Shown piece by piece: positions 37,311 through 45,074 of a stretch of DNA of 64,000 bases. The notes under the pieces are model-generated. The model worked only from the letters and a program-made list of their open reading frames with translations, had not been told where the DNA came from and did no database searches. Position numbers and translations under genes: made by a program. Numbering within the stretch: the first letter of the stretch is position 1; each line of letters opens with the position of its first letter. This stretch comes from CAYRFQ01 sp964423615 (GTDB lineage Bacteria; Planctomycetota; Planctomycetia; Gemmatales; Gemmataceae): contig CAYRFQ010000030.1 of NCBI GenBank assembly GCA_964423615.1, positions 21,862 to 85,861 on the forward strand, written 5' to 3'.

Positions 37311-37795
37311 CCGTACGAGAATCACAAGACATTTTCCATGAGGTGTTGGAGAAAACCCCAGACGAGCTCGATGCCTTCCTATCCGAAGCCTGTGGAGAAA
37401 ATGCGTACCTGCGTGCAGAAATCCTCGCTTTGCTGGAATACCACGATCCCACCAGTGGGTTTCTGCAAAGTCCACTTGCTGGATCGAATCCCCGGGAGAA
37501 CTCTTCGAGTTTTCCGAGATTCTCCCACAGAAATGTTCGAGCGTCCGCAGGGAGATGATGAAGACTCTCAGACAGTCGTAAGATCGAATCTTAGTCCTTC
37601 GTCTGTTTCTCACTCTGGGCTCTCCATCGGGACAGTGGCGGGCAAAGGGGTTGTGTCCGAAAGGTTGCCGTTTTGGAAACAGGTGATCTGTCTGGTGCTC
37701 GCAAAGCACTTACCACGGCGGCTCGACTCAGCCCATGATGGAAAAACCACATCAAGGAGTTGCTGGCAAACATTCCCAAGAAATCAAAGAAGTGA
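37311..37795 (+). pseudogene. Internally deleted remnant of a kinase-TPR paralogue
   Basis: From 37311 the translation VRESQDIFHEVLEKTPDELDAFLSEACGENAYLRAEILALLEYHDP matches the N-terminal module of the upstream kinase nearly residue for residue, but the first codon is GTA instead of GTG. The frame ends at 37558 after a frameshift near the shared TCTCCCACAGAA. In the frame of 37682-37795 the DNA reads GDLSGARKALTTAARLSP, a TGA at 37736, then HIKELLANIPKKSKK and a stop. This parallels the parental C-terminus GNISGAREALRKAV...PKSKK. Both ends of a kinase-TPR gene therefore survive with more than 3 kb of middle removed. It is not functional. Confidence 0.85.
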
Positions 37796-37806
37796 TCGGG
37801 ACGGTT

Positions 37807-38787
37807 CTAAAACACGGTTTCGAGGCGGCGGTAACGGGCGACGTGGTAGATCGTGTCGAATACCTTTGGGAGTTGCCAGGGAGCGTCTAGTGGTTCACCC
37901 GAGAACTCACGGTAGGCTCGCTCAATATTGCAGTAGATTCGCGAAGGACAATGCCACTCACCAAAATCTCTGAAGTCGATGCGTTTGGCGACGTCGATTG
38001 AAGTGAGCCCCTGGTCGAAGCCTTTCTTGGCTTCCGCTCGAACGTAGTTCAAATAGGCTTTCATTCGCTTCGCGTCTTCGACGCTGCAAACAGGACCGTG
38101 TCCCGGAACGATCGACTCTGGGTTCAATGCGATTATCAAATCGAGTGCTTTGAGCCAATTTTCGTAGGTTCCGACCCAACCCATCGGTGTGCATTTCTGA
38201 AAAATGATGTCTCCAGAAAAGACCACGCGTTCTTGTGGGACATGGACGATGACATCTCCCATTTGGTGCGCCGGGCCGACATAGATAAGTTGCACTTCGA
38301 TCCCGTCCAAGTTGAGGTCGTGGCGTTCGTCGAGCAACGTTGTGGGTGGGGCGACCCTCATGTCGTCGAAATTGTAGTCCTCGCCAAGCTGCTGCCCCAC
38401 GGCAGTCAAACCGGGATGGAGAAACTTGAGCAAGAGGCGAGTCCAGAAGCCTTTGACGCCGTGAAGAAGTTTTTGGAGCCTCATTGGATCGGCGACTTCT
38501 TTGATCCTGTCGGGAAGCGTTTTGTGACCGATGATTTGGGCATCTTCGAAGAGTTGGTTTCCGCCAACGTGGTCGATGTCTTCGTGCGTGTTGATGACGT
38601 ATTTGGGAAGGGAAGGTGAGACGACACGTAAGAGTTCGATCAGCTGCCGGGCGTGGGCTAGGTCGGATTGGGTGTCGATGACGGCACCTCCGCCCGAGTT
38701 GATGAAGCCGGAGTTCGAGTCACAAAGGCGGTTCTTCTCGTTCAACACGGCGTAACAGTGAGGGCTCACTTGTTGGAATTTCAGCAT
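37807..38787 (-). CDS. MBL-fold metallo-hydrolase with altered metal motif
   Basis: This 326-residue protein of the metallo-beta-lactamase superfamily has the N-terminal strand-rich segment NSGFINSGGGAVIDTQSD and then YVINTHEDIDHVGGNQLF, where the canonical H-x-H-x-D-H is H-E-D-I-D-H, that is Asp in place of the second His. Further ligands are present: His in GPAHQMGDVIVH, Asp in VVFSGDIIF and the last His in VPGHGPV. This H-x-D-x-D-H form is seen in some MBL subfamilies, so activity is likely but the metal set may differ. The protein is predicted cytoplasmic. It is convergent with the decayed kinase copy and divergent from ispH. The substrate is unknown. Confidence 0.85.
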   Translation of the reverse strand: MLKFQQVSPHCYAVLNEKNRLCDSNSGFINSGGGAVIDTQSDLAHARQLIELLRVVSPSLPKYVINTHEDIDHVGGNQLFEDAQIIGHKTLPDRIKEVADPMRLQKLLHGVKGFWTRLLLKFLHPGLTAVGQQLGEDYNFDDMRVAPPTTLLDERHDLNLDGIEVQLIYVGPAHQMGDVIVHVPQERVVFSGDIIFQKCTPMGWVGTYENWLKALDLIIALNPESIVPGHGPVCSVEDAKRMKAYLNYVRAEAKKGFDQGLTSIDVAKRIDFRDFGEWHCPSRIYCNIERAYREFSGEPLDAPWQLPKVFDTIYHVARYRRLETVF

Positions 38788-39111
38788 GGCGTAGTTCTTG
38801 GATCTTCAGGTAAATTACTTGGGTTCAAAGTGGCTTTGATGAGTGTGAGCGTTCCGGATGGAAAACGGAAGACGAAAAAAACGAACTCAACGAGAGGACA
38901 AAATTGAACGAAAAGACCAAAGCGGCGTCTAGTCGCCGCAATTCCAAACAGAAGGCCACAAGCGGACCTCTACCGAGTTCGTCTGTCCAAAATTGACGTA
39001 TGCACTTATCATGAAGATGTAGAAGACATTGCGGCAACAGGACTCCACGAAGGAGTTGTCTGGGCAGATCCCTGTCGAGTGCCATGAAGGTTACTCAGGA
39101 GGTAAGTTGTT
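38788..39111. other. Divergent intergenic region between MBL hydrolase and ispH
   Basis: This gap of 324 bases lies between divergently transcribed genes, so promoters in both directions are expected. I see no clear -10/-35 pair. AGGAGG at 39098-39103 is the ribosome-binding site of ispH, eight bases before its GTG. Confidence 0.5.
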
Positions 39112-40047
39112 GTGAAAATTATCTTGGCCAATCCTCGCGGTTTCTGTGCGGGTGTCAACATGGCCATCGAAAGTCTCGACCGAGCCCTCGAGTTGTATGG
39201 AACCCCCCTCTACGTTTACCACGAAATCGTCCACAACCGCCACGTCGTCGACCAGTTCCGCGAACGGGGAGTTGTATTTGTAGACGGCGTTGACGAAATC
39301 CCACCCGATTCGGTGGTTTTATACAGCGCACATGGCGTTTCGCCGGAGATCCGCCGGGCTTCTGCTGAGCGTAACCTGACGGCCATCGACGCAACTTGTC
39401 CACTCGTGACAAAGGTGCATTTGGAGGCGATTCGATTCGCCAAGGAAGGCTACAACATCATCTTGATCGGCCACGAAGGTCACGATGAAGTTATCGGAAC
39501 CATGGGTGAAGCTCCCGAGAGTATTCGGCTTGTGCAAGATGCTAACGAAGTTGAGCAACTCGACCTTCCGCTCGATGCGAAAGTGGCTTATTTAACTCAA
39601 ACGACCTTGAGCGTCGACGATGCCGAGTTGATCATCCAAGCCTTACGCAAAAAATATCCCCACATCGTTGGTCCGTCGAAAAACGACATTTGTTACGCCA
39701 CCCAGAACCGCCAAGAAGCCGTCAAAGAACTCGTGCCGGAAGCCGACGTGGTGCTTGTGCTCGGCAGTCAGAATAGTTCCAACAGCCAACGACTCGCGGA
39801 GTTGGCTCGCAGTTGTGGCAAACCGGCTTATTTGATCGACAGCGTCAACGAAATTGGATCGAATTGGTTGAGCCCTGACGACACGGTGCTGATCACCGCT
39901 GGCGCGAGCGCCCCAGAGGCCGTCGTACAAGAATGTGTTCGCTTCCTGGAAGAGAAACATGGTGCGACCACGGCAAGTCGTGTCGTCCGCGATGAGCAAG
40001 TGCATTTTCAACTGCCCAAAGAGTTGCGACTGCTTGCGACGCCCTGA
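39112..40047 (+). CDS. ispH: 4-hydroxy-3-methylbut-2-enyl diphosphate reductase
   Basis: This is the last enzyme of the non-mevalonate (MEP) isoprenoid pathway; it reduces HMBPP to isopentenyl and dimethylallyl diphosphate using a [4Fe-4S] cluster. The three cluster cysteines are visible: Cys12 in RGFCAGV, Cys96 in DATCPLV and Cys194 in NDICYATQNRQ. His74 of SAHGVSPE, His121 and Glu126 of GHEGHDEVIGT, and the SxN segment near 224 complete the active site. The start is GTG with AGGAGG eight bases upstream. At 311 residues it is of normal size. It stands alone in its orientation next to a divergent MBL hydrolase. It supplies the lipid carrier (undecaprenyl) used by the polysaccharide locus, but that link is indirect. 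Confidence 0.97.
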   Translation: MKIILANPRGFCAGVNMAIESLDRALELYGTPLYVYHEIVHNRHVVDQFRERGVVFVDGVDEIPPDSVVLYSAHGVSPEIRRASAERNLTAIDATCPLVTKVHLEAIRFAKEGYNIILIGHEGHDEVIGTMGEAPESIRLVQDANEVEQLDLPLDAKVAYLTQTTLSVDDAELIIQALRKKYPHIVGPSKNDICYATQNRQEAVKELVPEADVVLVLGSQNSSNSQRLAELARSCGKPAYLIDSVNEIGSNWLSPDDTVLITAGASAPEAVVQECVRFLEEKHGATTASRVVRDEQVHFQLPKELRLLATP

Positions 40048-40187
40048 TTACACCAAAGGCAAGAGGTTAAGTCGGTTCCACCTTTTGTCTTCGAAGAAGA
40101 CGGGCGAACTTCTCCTTGTTACAATTGGCGAATGATCTTTATCGACATTCGCTAAACACCAATGTTGCTGACCAAGGAGAAGCCGCG

Positions 40188-41660
40188 ATGAGACGCGTTT
40201 TTGCGGGTCTGAGAAGCATTTATATCATTGTGGGTTTGTTGCTCGCGGTCCACCCGGCGTCCAGTGCCGAAAAGCCAAATATCGTGCTCGTCATGGCCGA
40301 TGACCAAGGCTGGGGCGACATGGCTTACAATGGACATTCTATCCTCAAGACACCTCATTTCGACAAAATGGCCAAAGAAGCCATCCGCTTTGATCGTTTC
40401 TATGCCGCCGCTCCGGTTTGTTCACCGACTCGCGGAAGCGTCATGACTGGCCGCCACCCAAATCGTTTCAGTTGCTTCAAGTGGGGCTGGACACTCCGGC
40501 CTCAAGAAATCACGATCGCTGAAGTTCTCAAATCCGCCGGTTACACGACTGGACATTTCGGTAAATGGCACCTTGGCTCGTGCCGTACCGGTAGTCCTGT
40601 TAATCCTGGTGCGAGTGGTTTCGACGAGTGGTTATCTGCGGAAAATTTCTTCGATAACAACGCCATTCTTTCCCGAAAAGGGAGAGCCGTTCAGACCCAA
40701 GGCGAAAGTTCGATGGTGACGGTCGATGCGGCTCTGGAGTTCATCAAGAAGTGTTCCAAGAAGAAACAGCCGTTTTTTGCGGTGGTATGGTTTGGCTCGC
40801 CACACAGTCCGCATCGGACATTGCCCAAGTACCGCGCAATGTATCCCGACCAACCCAAAGGTAAACAAGAGTTCTATGGCGAAATCACAGCCATGGACGA
40901 AGCCTTCGGAAAGCTCCGCGATCAACTCCGCAAGATGGGCATCCACGAAAACACCATCCTCTGGTATTGCAGCGATAACGGAGCGCTCCCTCGGATCGGT
41001 TCCACAGGCGGTTTCCGAGGTTTCAAAGGAAGAGTGTACGAAGGCGGTCTGCTCGTCCCCGCTCTCCTCGAATGGCCAGCAAAATATTCCAAGCATCGCG
41101 TCATCAAGATGCGGTGCAACACGAGTGATATTTACCCGACACTTGTGGACATCGTCAGTGCCAAGCCGAAGAAACAACCGCCGCTTGACGGAATCAGTTT
41201 GGTGCCGTTGCTTCAAGGGAAGGTGAAAGTGAGGCCGAAACCGATGGGATTCTGGGATTATCCCATCGGTGGGATTTCGACTCCAAGTAATGCGTGGATG
41301 GCCGAATTACTCAAGGCACAGAAACAAGGCAAGGAGCCAGAGAACAAGTTGCGACTTCGTCTCGACGCCGCGAAGATCAAAAAGCAATATTCGGAGATTG
41401 AGTTTCCGGGGCACTCCGCATGGATCGATGGCGACTGGAAGTTGCATCGCAATCCTCGACCTGTTGGTAAGAAAGGCAAGAACAGACAAAAGCAAACGAA
41501 CGGCGAAATGCCTCGCTTCGAACTCTACGACCTCGCCAAAGACCCCTACGAGAAGACTGACATCGCCGAAAAACATCCCGACCGAGTGCAGGTCATGCGG
41601 ATGGCTCTCGAGACGTGGCAACGTTCGGTCGTGCGCAGTTTGAATGGGAAGGATTATTAA
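40188..41660 (+). CDS. Exported formylglycine-dependent sulfatase
   Basis: This is a 490-residue sulfatase. Residues 1-26 form a signal peptide (IYIIVGLLLAVHPASSA). The metal-binding VLVMADDQGWGDM has Asp38 and Asp39. The formylglycine signature is CSPTRGSVMTG with Cys78, expected to be converted to formylglycine by a sulfatase-modifying enzyme. GYTTGHFGKWHLG carries the second signature Lys and His. The C-terminus (SAWIDGDWKLHRN, FELYDLAKDPYEKTD) is normal for the family. The ATG at 40188 follows AAGGAGA; an earlier frame from 40116 is not needed. Planctomycetes use many such enzymes to desulfate algal polysaccharides. The LRR protein and esterase that follow on the same strand may form a catabolic cluster. 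Confidence 0.93.
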   Translation: MRRVFAGLRSIYIIVGLLLAVHPASSAEKPNIVLVMADDQGWGDMAYNGHSILKTPHFDKMAKEAIRFDRFYAAAPVCSPTRGSVMTGRHPNRFSCFKWGWTLRPQEITIAEVLKSAGYTTGHFGKWHLGSCRTGSPVNPGASGFDEWLSAENFFDNNAILSRKGRAVQTQGESSMVTVDAALEFIKKCSKKKQPFFAVVWFGSPHSPHRTLPKYRAMYPDQPKGKQEFYGEITAMDEAFGKLRDQLRKMGIHENTILWYCSDNGALPRIGSTGGFRGFKGRVYEGGLLVPALLEWPAKYSKHRVIKMRCNTSDIYPTLVDIVSAKPKKQPPLDGISLVPLLQGKVKVRPKPMGFWDYPIGGISTPSNAWMAELLKAQKQGKEPENKLRLRLDAAKIKKQYSEIEFPGHSAWIDGDWKLHRNPRPVGKKGKNRQKQTNGEMPRFELYDLAKDPYEKTDIAEKHPDRVQVMRMALETWQRSVVRSLNGKDY

Positions 41661-41747
41661 GCAAGATGGATGACGACCGATCAGGTGGCCAAGAAAGGAA
41701 TCGGTCGATTTCCCTCAAAGATTGCAAACTATCCCGAGAGAACGTTG

Positions 41748-42932
41748 ATGAGAAGAAACCAGCTTTTTACTTGTGCGCTACTGTTTTGCGTTTCGCCAAT
41801 CTGCGCCGATGAAAAACTGGAAACTTCTACACCAAAACAGATTGACGTTGCCAAAGCACAATTTGCCAGGTTTGGGGCCAAGTACCAAGAGAGTCGAGAT
41901 TGGTACACCAGAAAGCTGATTCCCACATTCCTGTTGCCGAAGGAAACAAGCGACGATGATCTGAACGATCTACCGAACTTGCCGTTTTGTTTCGGACTTC
42001 ATCTCAACGACACACAAGTGACTGACAAAGGACTGGCGAACCTTCAGCCACTTCAGAACCTTTTTGAACTGCAGCTCCATCGGACAAAAGTGAGTGGTGC
42101 TGGTTTACGGGCGCTCGGCGGATTGAAACATCTCCAGCGTTTAAGGGTCAGCCGCACCAAAGTTACCGATGCCGACTTGAAAGATTTGCAAGCCCTGAGG
42201 AACCTTACCCATCTGGACTTGCAAGCCTTGCCGATTACAGGCCAAGGGTTGAAATGTCTGCAGCCGCTGAAAAAACTGGAATACCTTGCCCTTTCTCACA
42301 CCAGGATTTCTCCGGAAGGGTTCCGGAATCTCAAGTACTTAAAGAATGTCAATGGTGTTTCGCTCAGCTATCCCGAGGTAACCGATGAAGTGGTCACCGC
42401 CTTGAGCGAAGTCGATAGGCTCCAAGTCTTGACATTGGCTGCCGCGAGAAGAGGGCGACGACCTGCCAGCCTGGAAGAGGTTGTCCGATTAGCATTTCAC
42501 GGCACAAGGATTGGTGATCGTGGATTGAAAGAATTCAGGATGTGCAAGAATGTGGAGATCTTTCAACTCGGCTTCACCAAGGTGACGGAGGAAGGTCTCA
42601 AGCACCTTGTAGGGATGAAAAAACTCCAGACTTTGACCCTCAACAAGTTGCCGGTGACGGACAAAGGGCTCGATTATTTGAAGAACTGTAAGGGACTGAG
42701 GTTGCTCATTCTGGCCGATACCCAGATTACCGACGTTGGGCTGAAGAAGCTCCAATACTTTCCCGAGTTGACCCACGTTTACCTTTCCTCGACAAAAGTT
42801 ACTGATAAGGGACTTCAGGAGTTGAAGTCTCTGACCAAACTCCGGGTGTTAGACGTCCAAGGGACGGCAGTCACCGAGGCGGGAATCACGGCTTTGGAAG
42901 AAGCCTTGCCGAAGTGTCGAATCCAGCACTAA
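41748..42932 (+). CDS. Exported leucine-rich repeat protein
   Basis: This is a 394-residue protein with an N-terminal signal peptide (QLFTCALLFCVSPICA). About eleven leucine-rich repeats of 23-24 residues follow, of the form L-x-x-L-x-x-T-x-V-T-D-x-G-L-x-x-L, for example LRRLRVSRTKVTDADLKDLQALRNL and LTHVYLSSTKVTDKGLQELKSLTKL. This is the bacterial/planctomycete LRR subtype with the T-x-[VI]-T-D core. It probably forms a periplasmic or surface binding solenoid with no enzyme activity. ATG 41748 is preferred to 41670 because it gives the signal peptide. It is downstream of the sulfatase by 88 bases and may be co-transcribed. Confidence 0.88.
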   Translation: MRRNQLFTCALLFCVSPICADEKLETSTPKQIDVAKAQFARFGAKYQESRDWYTRKLIPTFLLPKETSDDDLNDLPNLPFCFGLHLNDTQVTDKGLANLQPLQNLFELQLHRTKVSGAGLRALGGLKHLQRLRVSRTKVTDADLKDLQALRNLTHLDLQALPITGQGLKCLQPLKKLEYLALSHTRISPEGFRNLKYLKNVNGVSLSYPEVTDEVVTALSEVDRLQVLTLAAARRGRRPASLEEVVRLAFHGTRIGDRGLKEFRMCKNVEIFQLGFTKVTEEGLKHLVGMKKLQTLTLNKLPVTDKGLDYLKNCKGLRLLILADTQITDVGLKKLQYFPELTHVYLSSTKVTDKGLQELKSLTKLRVLDVQGTAVTEAGITALEEALPKCRIQH

Positions 42933-42996
42933 CGAGGGGAAGCGAAAAAGGCGAACCTCATTTGACCTGACACCCTTTTGAGAAAAAGAAAGGCTA

Positions 42997-43941
42997 ATGA
43001 TGTCCACCTTCAGTCTCACGATAGTTTTTTTGTTCTGTGTGTGTGTTTTCACGAACAGCGTCGCTGATGCCACGGCTCAAAGCAAGAAACCCACGAAGAA
43101 AAAACGTTGGCGGCCAAGCACCAAACTGCCCGAAGGCGTTTCAGAAAAGCTAGGCGTTGTTTACGCTCAATATGGCAAACGGAAGTTGGAACTGGATTTG
43201 TTTTCACCCACAAAAGGCAAAGGGCCTTGGCCTGCCATCGTCGTGGTGCACGGCGGAGGTTGGTTAAAGGGAGACCGTTCGCGATTCCGGGCCTTGGCCG
43301 TTGCGCTGGCGAAACGTGGGTATGTCACGGCGGCTATTTCGTATCGACTTGGAGGCGAAGCCCTTTTCCCAGCAGCCATCCAAGATTGCAACGCCTCCGT
43401 CCGATACCTTCGAGCTAACGCCAAGAAACACTTCCTTGACCCAAGCCGGATTGGTGCCGTTGGCGGCTCAGCGGGTGGTCATCTCGTCGGGGTCATGGCA
43501 ACAGCTCCTCACCTCAAGGAGTTCCAAGGCAACGGAGGCAATGCCGATGAATCGTCAGCTTTGCAAAGCGCAATCGTCATGGCTGGGCCGTTGGAACTGG
43601 CCACTGGCTCGGTTGCCAAACGGTCTCGCGAACAACCCAAAAAGTCGAACTCCAACAAATGGCTCGGCAAGACGATTGATGAAGCTCCAGAGCTTTACAA
43701 GAAAGCTTCTCCGATTACTCATGTCACCCAAAAGACTCCACCAATCTTGTTCATGGCCGGAGAGTTCGATAAACCGGAGCGAAACAAAGCCACCCGCGAC
43801 AAGCTAAAAGCCCTCGGTGTCGAGACCGGAATCATCGTCGTCAAAGATGGCAAACATGGATGTTGGAACAGAGAACCTTGGTTCACTCCGATGGTCGCCG
43901 AGATGGACAAGTTTTTCCGGAGGACACTTCGACCGCGATAG
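42997..43941 (+). CDS. Exported alpha/beta hydrolase (BD-FAE/esterase type)
   Basis: This 314-residue protein opens with a hydrophobic signal (FSLTIVFLFCVCVFTNSVADA) and a Lys-rich linker. The hydrolase core has the oxyanion motif HGGGW (residues 85-89), the nucleophile elbow GGSAGG (Ser158), Asp in AGEFDKPE near 260 and His in DGKHGCW near 286. This is the acetyl-xylan/feruloyl-type esterase arrangement, and carbohydrate ester removal is the natural guess next to a sulfatase. There are two consecutive ATG codons at 42997 and 43000. GAAAGG lies close upstream, so the second may be used. The esterase ends the plus-strand group before a minus-strand gene. Confidence 0.88.
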   Translation: MMSTFSLTIVFLFCVCVFTNSVADATAQSKKPTKKKRWRPSTKLPEGVSEKLGVVYAQYGKRKLELDLFSPTKGKGPWPAIVVVHGGGWLKGDRSRFRALAVALAKRGYVTAAISYRLGGEALFPAAIQDCNASVRYLRANAKKHFLDPSRIGAVGGSAGGHLVGVMATAPHLKEFQGNGGNADESSALQSAIVMAGPLELATGSVAKRSREQPKKSNSNKWLGKTIDEAPELYKKASPITHVTQKTPPILFMAGEFDKPERNKATRDKLKALGVETGIIVVKDGKHGCWNREPWFTPMVAEMDKFFRRTLRPR

Positions 43942-44269
43942 AACTCTCAGGAAGCACCAAGGATCACTTTGAGGCAATTCAACAGGTGCTGGACAGCCAT
44001 CTAACTGTGTTCGATTGGAGACCGTAAGTACTTAAGCTACCCGAACCCTTCTGGAGATAGGATCACGAAGGAAGCCTCGGTTCCTCACTCCTTCGGCCCA
44101 TCGGCAAGCTAACTGCTTGCAGCCAAGGTGCGTGCATTCGGGAGCAGGACTTTGAGTATTGCACCCGGTGCCTTCCAAGCCCCTCTCCCCAGAGCGGAGA
44201 GGGACAAATGGCAACGAAGCGGGACACAGTGGATGAGGGGAAAAGATTCGGATTCCAATGGAACCTGGT
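43942..44269. other. Convergent intergenic region with strong hairpin
   Basis: CCCTCTCC (44181-44188) pairs perfectly with GGAGAGGG (44196-44203) around a seven-base loop between convergent genes. No T-run follows on either side, so it looks more like a REP-type palindrome than a classical terminator. Nothing else is recognised. Confidence 0.6.
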
Positions 44270-44737
44270 TTAACTTGCCAAGAAGACGCTCTCGGGTTCT
44301 TGCGAGGCTTTGGCGGTGGCAGGCGGAACTTCTTTGGTTTCGCTGGCTTCGGCGGTTTGCTTCGACTCCGCGGTTAGTTGATCGGCGTATCTCCCTTCTT
44401 CAGTGACTTCCGAAACGGCCTCGTACGCGGCTGCTCCGCATTCTACTCCCAATTTGAAATCCTCCGAGCGATTGTCGTTTGTCCATTCCCCGTCAAAGCC
44501 AAAAGTCACGCCTTCACAGAATTCATACGAAACGCCGAGAATCTCTCCAGCTTCGTCCATCCATCCAGTCTCAAAGTTGCCCGGGGCCACTCCTTTGTGG
44601 GCCATCACAATGGCCCCCAAAGCACACGCTTCGGCGCTTGCTGCACCACATTCACAGTAGAAATCCCCTTGCATGGGAATCAGTCCGGTTTTTTGGAAGG
44701 CTTCTTTGACCCTTGCCACAAATTGATCGCGCGTCAT
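44270..44737 (-). CDS. Small acidic conserved-looking protein of unknown function
   Basis: This is a 155-residue soluble protein. The first 110 residues look folded and contain Cys residues in pairs (FYCECGAASAEACALGAI, YEFCEGVTFGFDGEW). The tail is low-complexity and rich in Glu, Ala, Thr and Pro (ESKQTAEASETKEVPPATAKASQEPES), suggesting a flexible end. No family is recognised. A good AGGAG ribosome-binding site precedes the ATG on the minus strand. It stands alone between the esterase and the AsmA-like gene on the opposite strand. No signal peptide is visible, so it is probably cytoplasmic. Confidence 0.75.
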   Translation of the reverse strand: MTRDQFVARVKEAFQKTGLIPMQGDFYCECGAASAEACALGAIVMAHKGVAPGNFETGWMDEAGEILGVSYEFCEGVTFGFDGEWTNDNRSEDFKLGVECGAAAYEAVSEVTEEGRYADQLTAESKQTAEASETKEVPPATAKASQEPESVFLAS

Positions 44738-45074
44738 GGTGACTCCTTGCTGATTGTGAGAAACGGGATGCGATTTGCACCGTGAGGAAATTGGGTTAAT
44801 GAAAAGGAGACCTTATCCGAGAAGAAGGTTCTATTCAAAGTCAGTAGGACTGGCTTTTACCGTGTTCTCGTTGGAATTGTTGTTTCCTGGCTAACTCTCT
44901 CGCTCATTGCTGGAAATTGATACGAACGTCACAAATGTGCCATTCTGTTGGGTTATTCGTTCGAGAAAAGCAGTTTATTTGAAATGATTATTAAGAAATT
45001 CCGATTTATAGCACTATGCAATGTGCTAATTGAGACTGCGCGTCCTATCGAGACCCCTCCAGGAAGAGGCTTTC
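44738..45074. other. Divergent intergenic region
   Basis: These 337 bases between divergent genes are expected to carry two promoters. The half nearest the AsmA-like gene is AT-rich. GGAAGAGG at 45062-45069 is the ribosome-binding site of the downstream gene. No operator palindrome is obvious. Confidence 0.45.
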
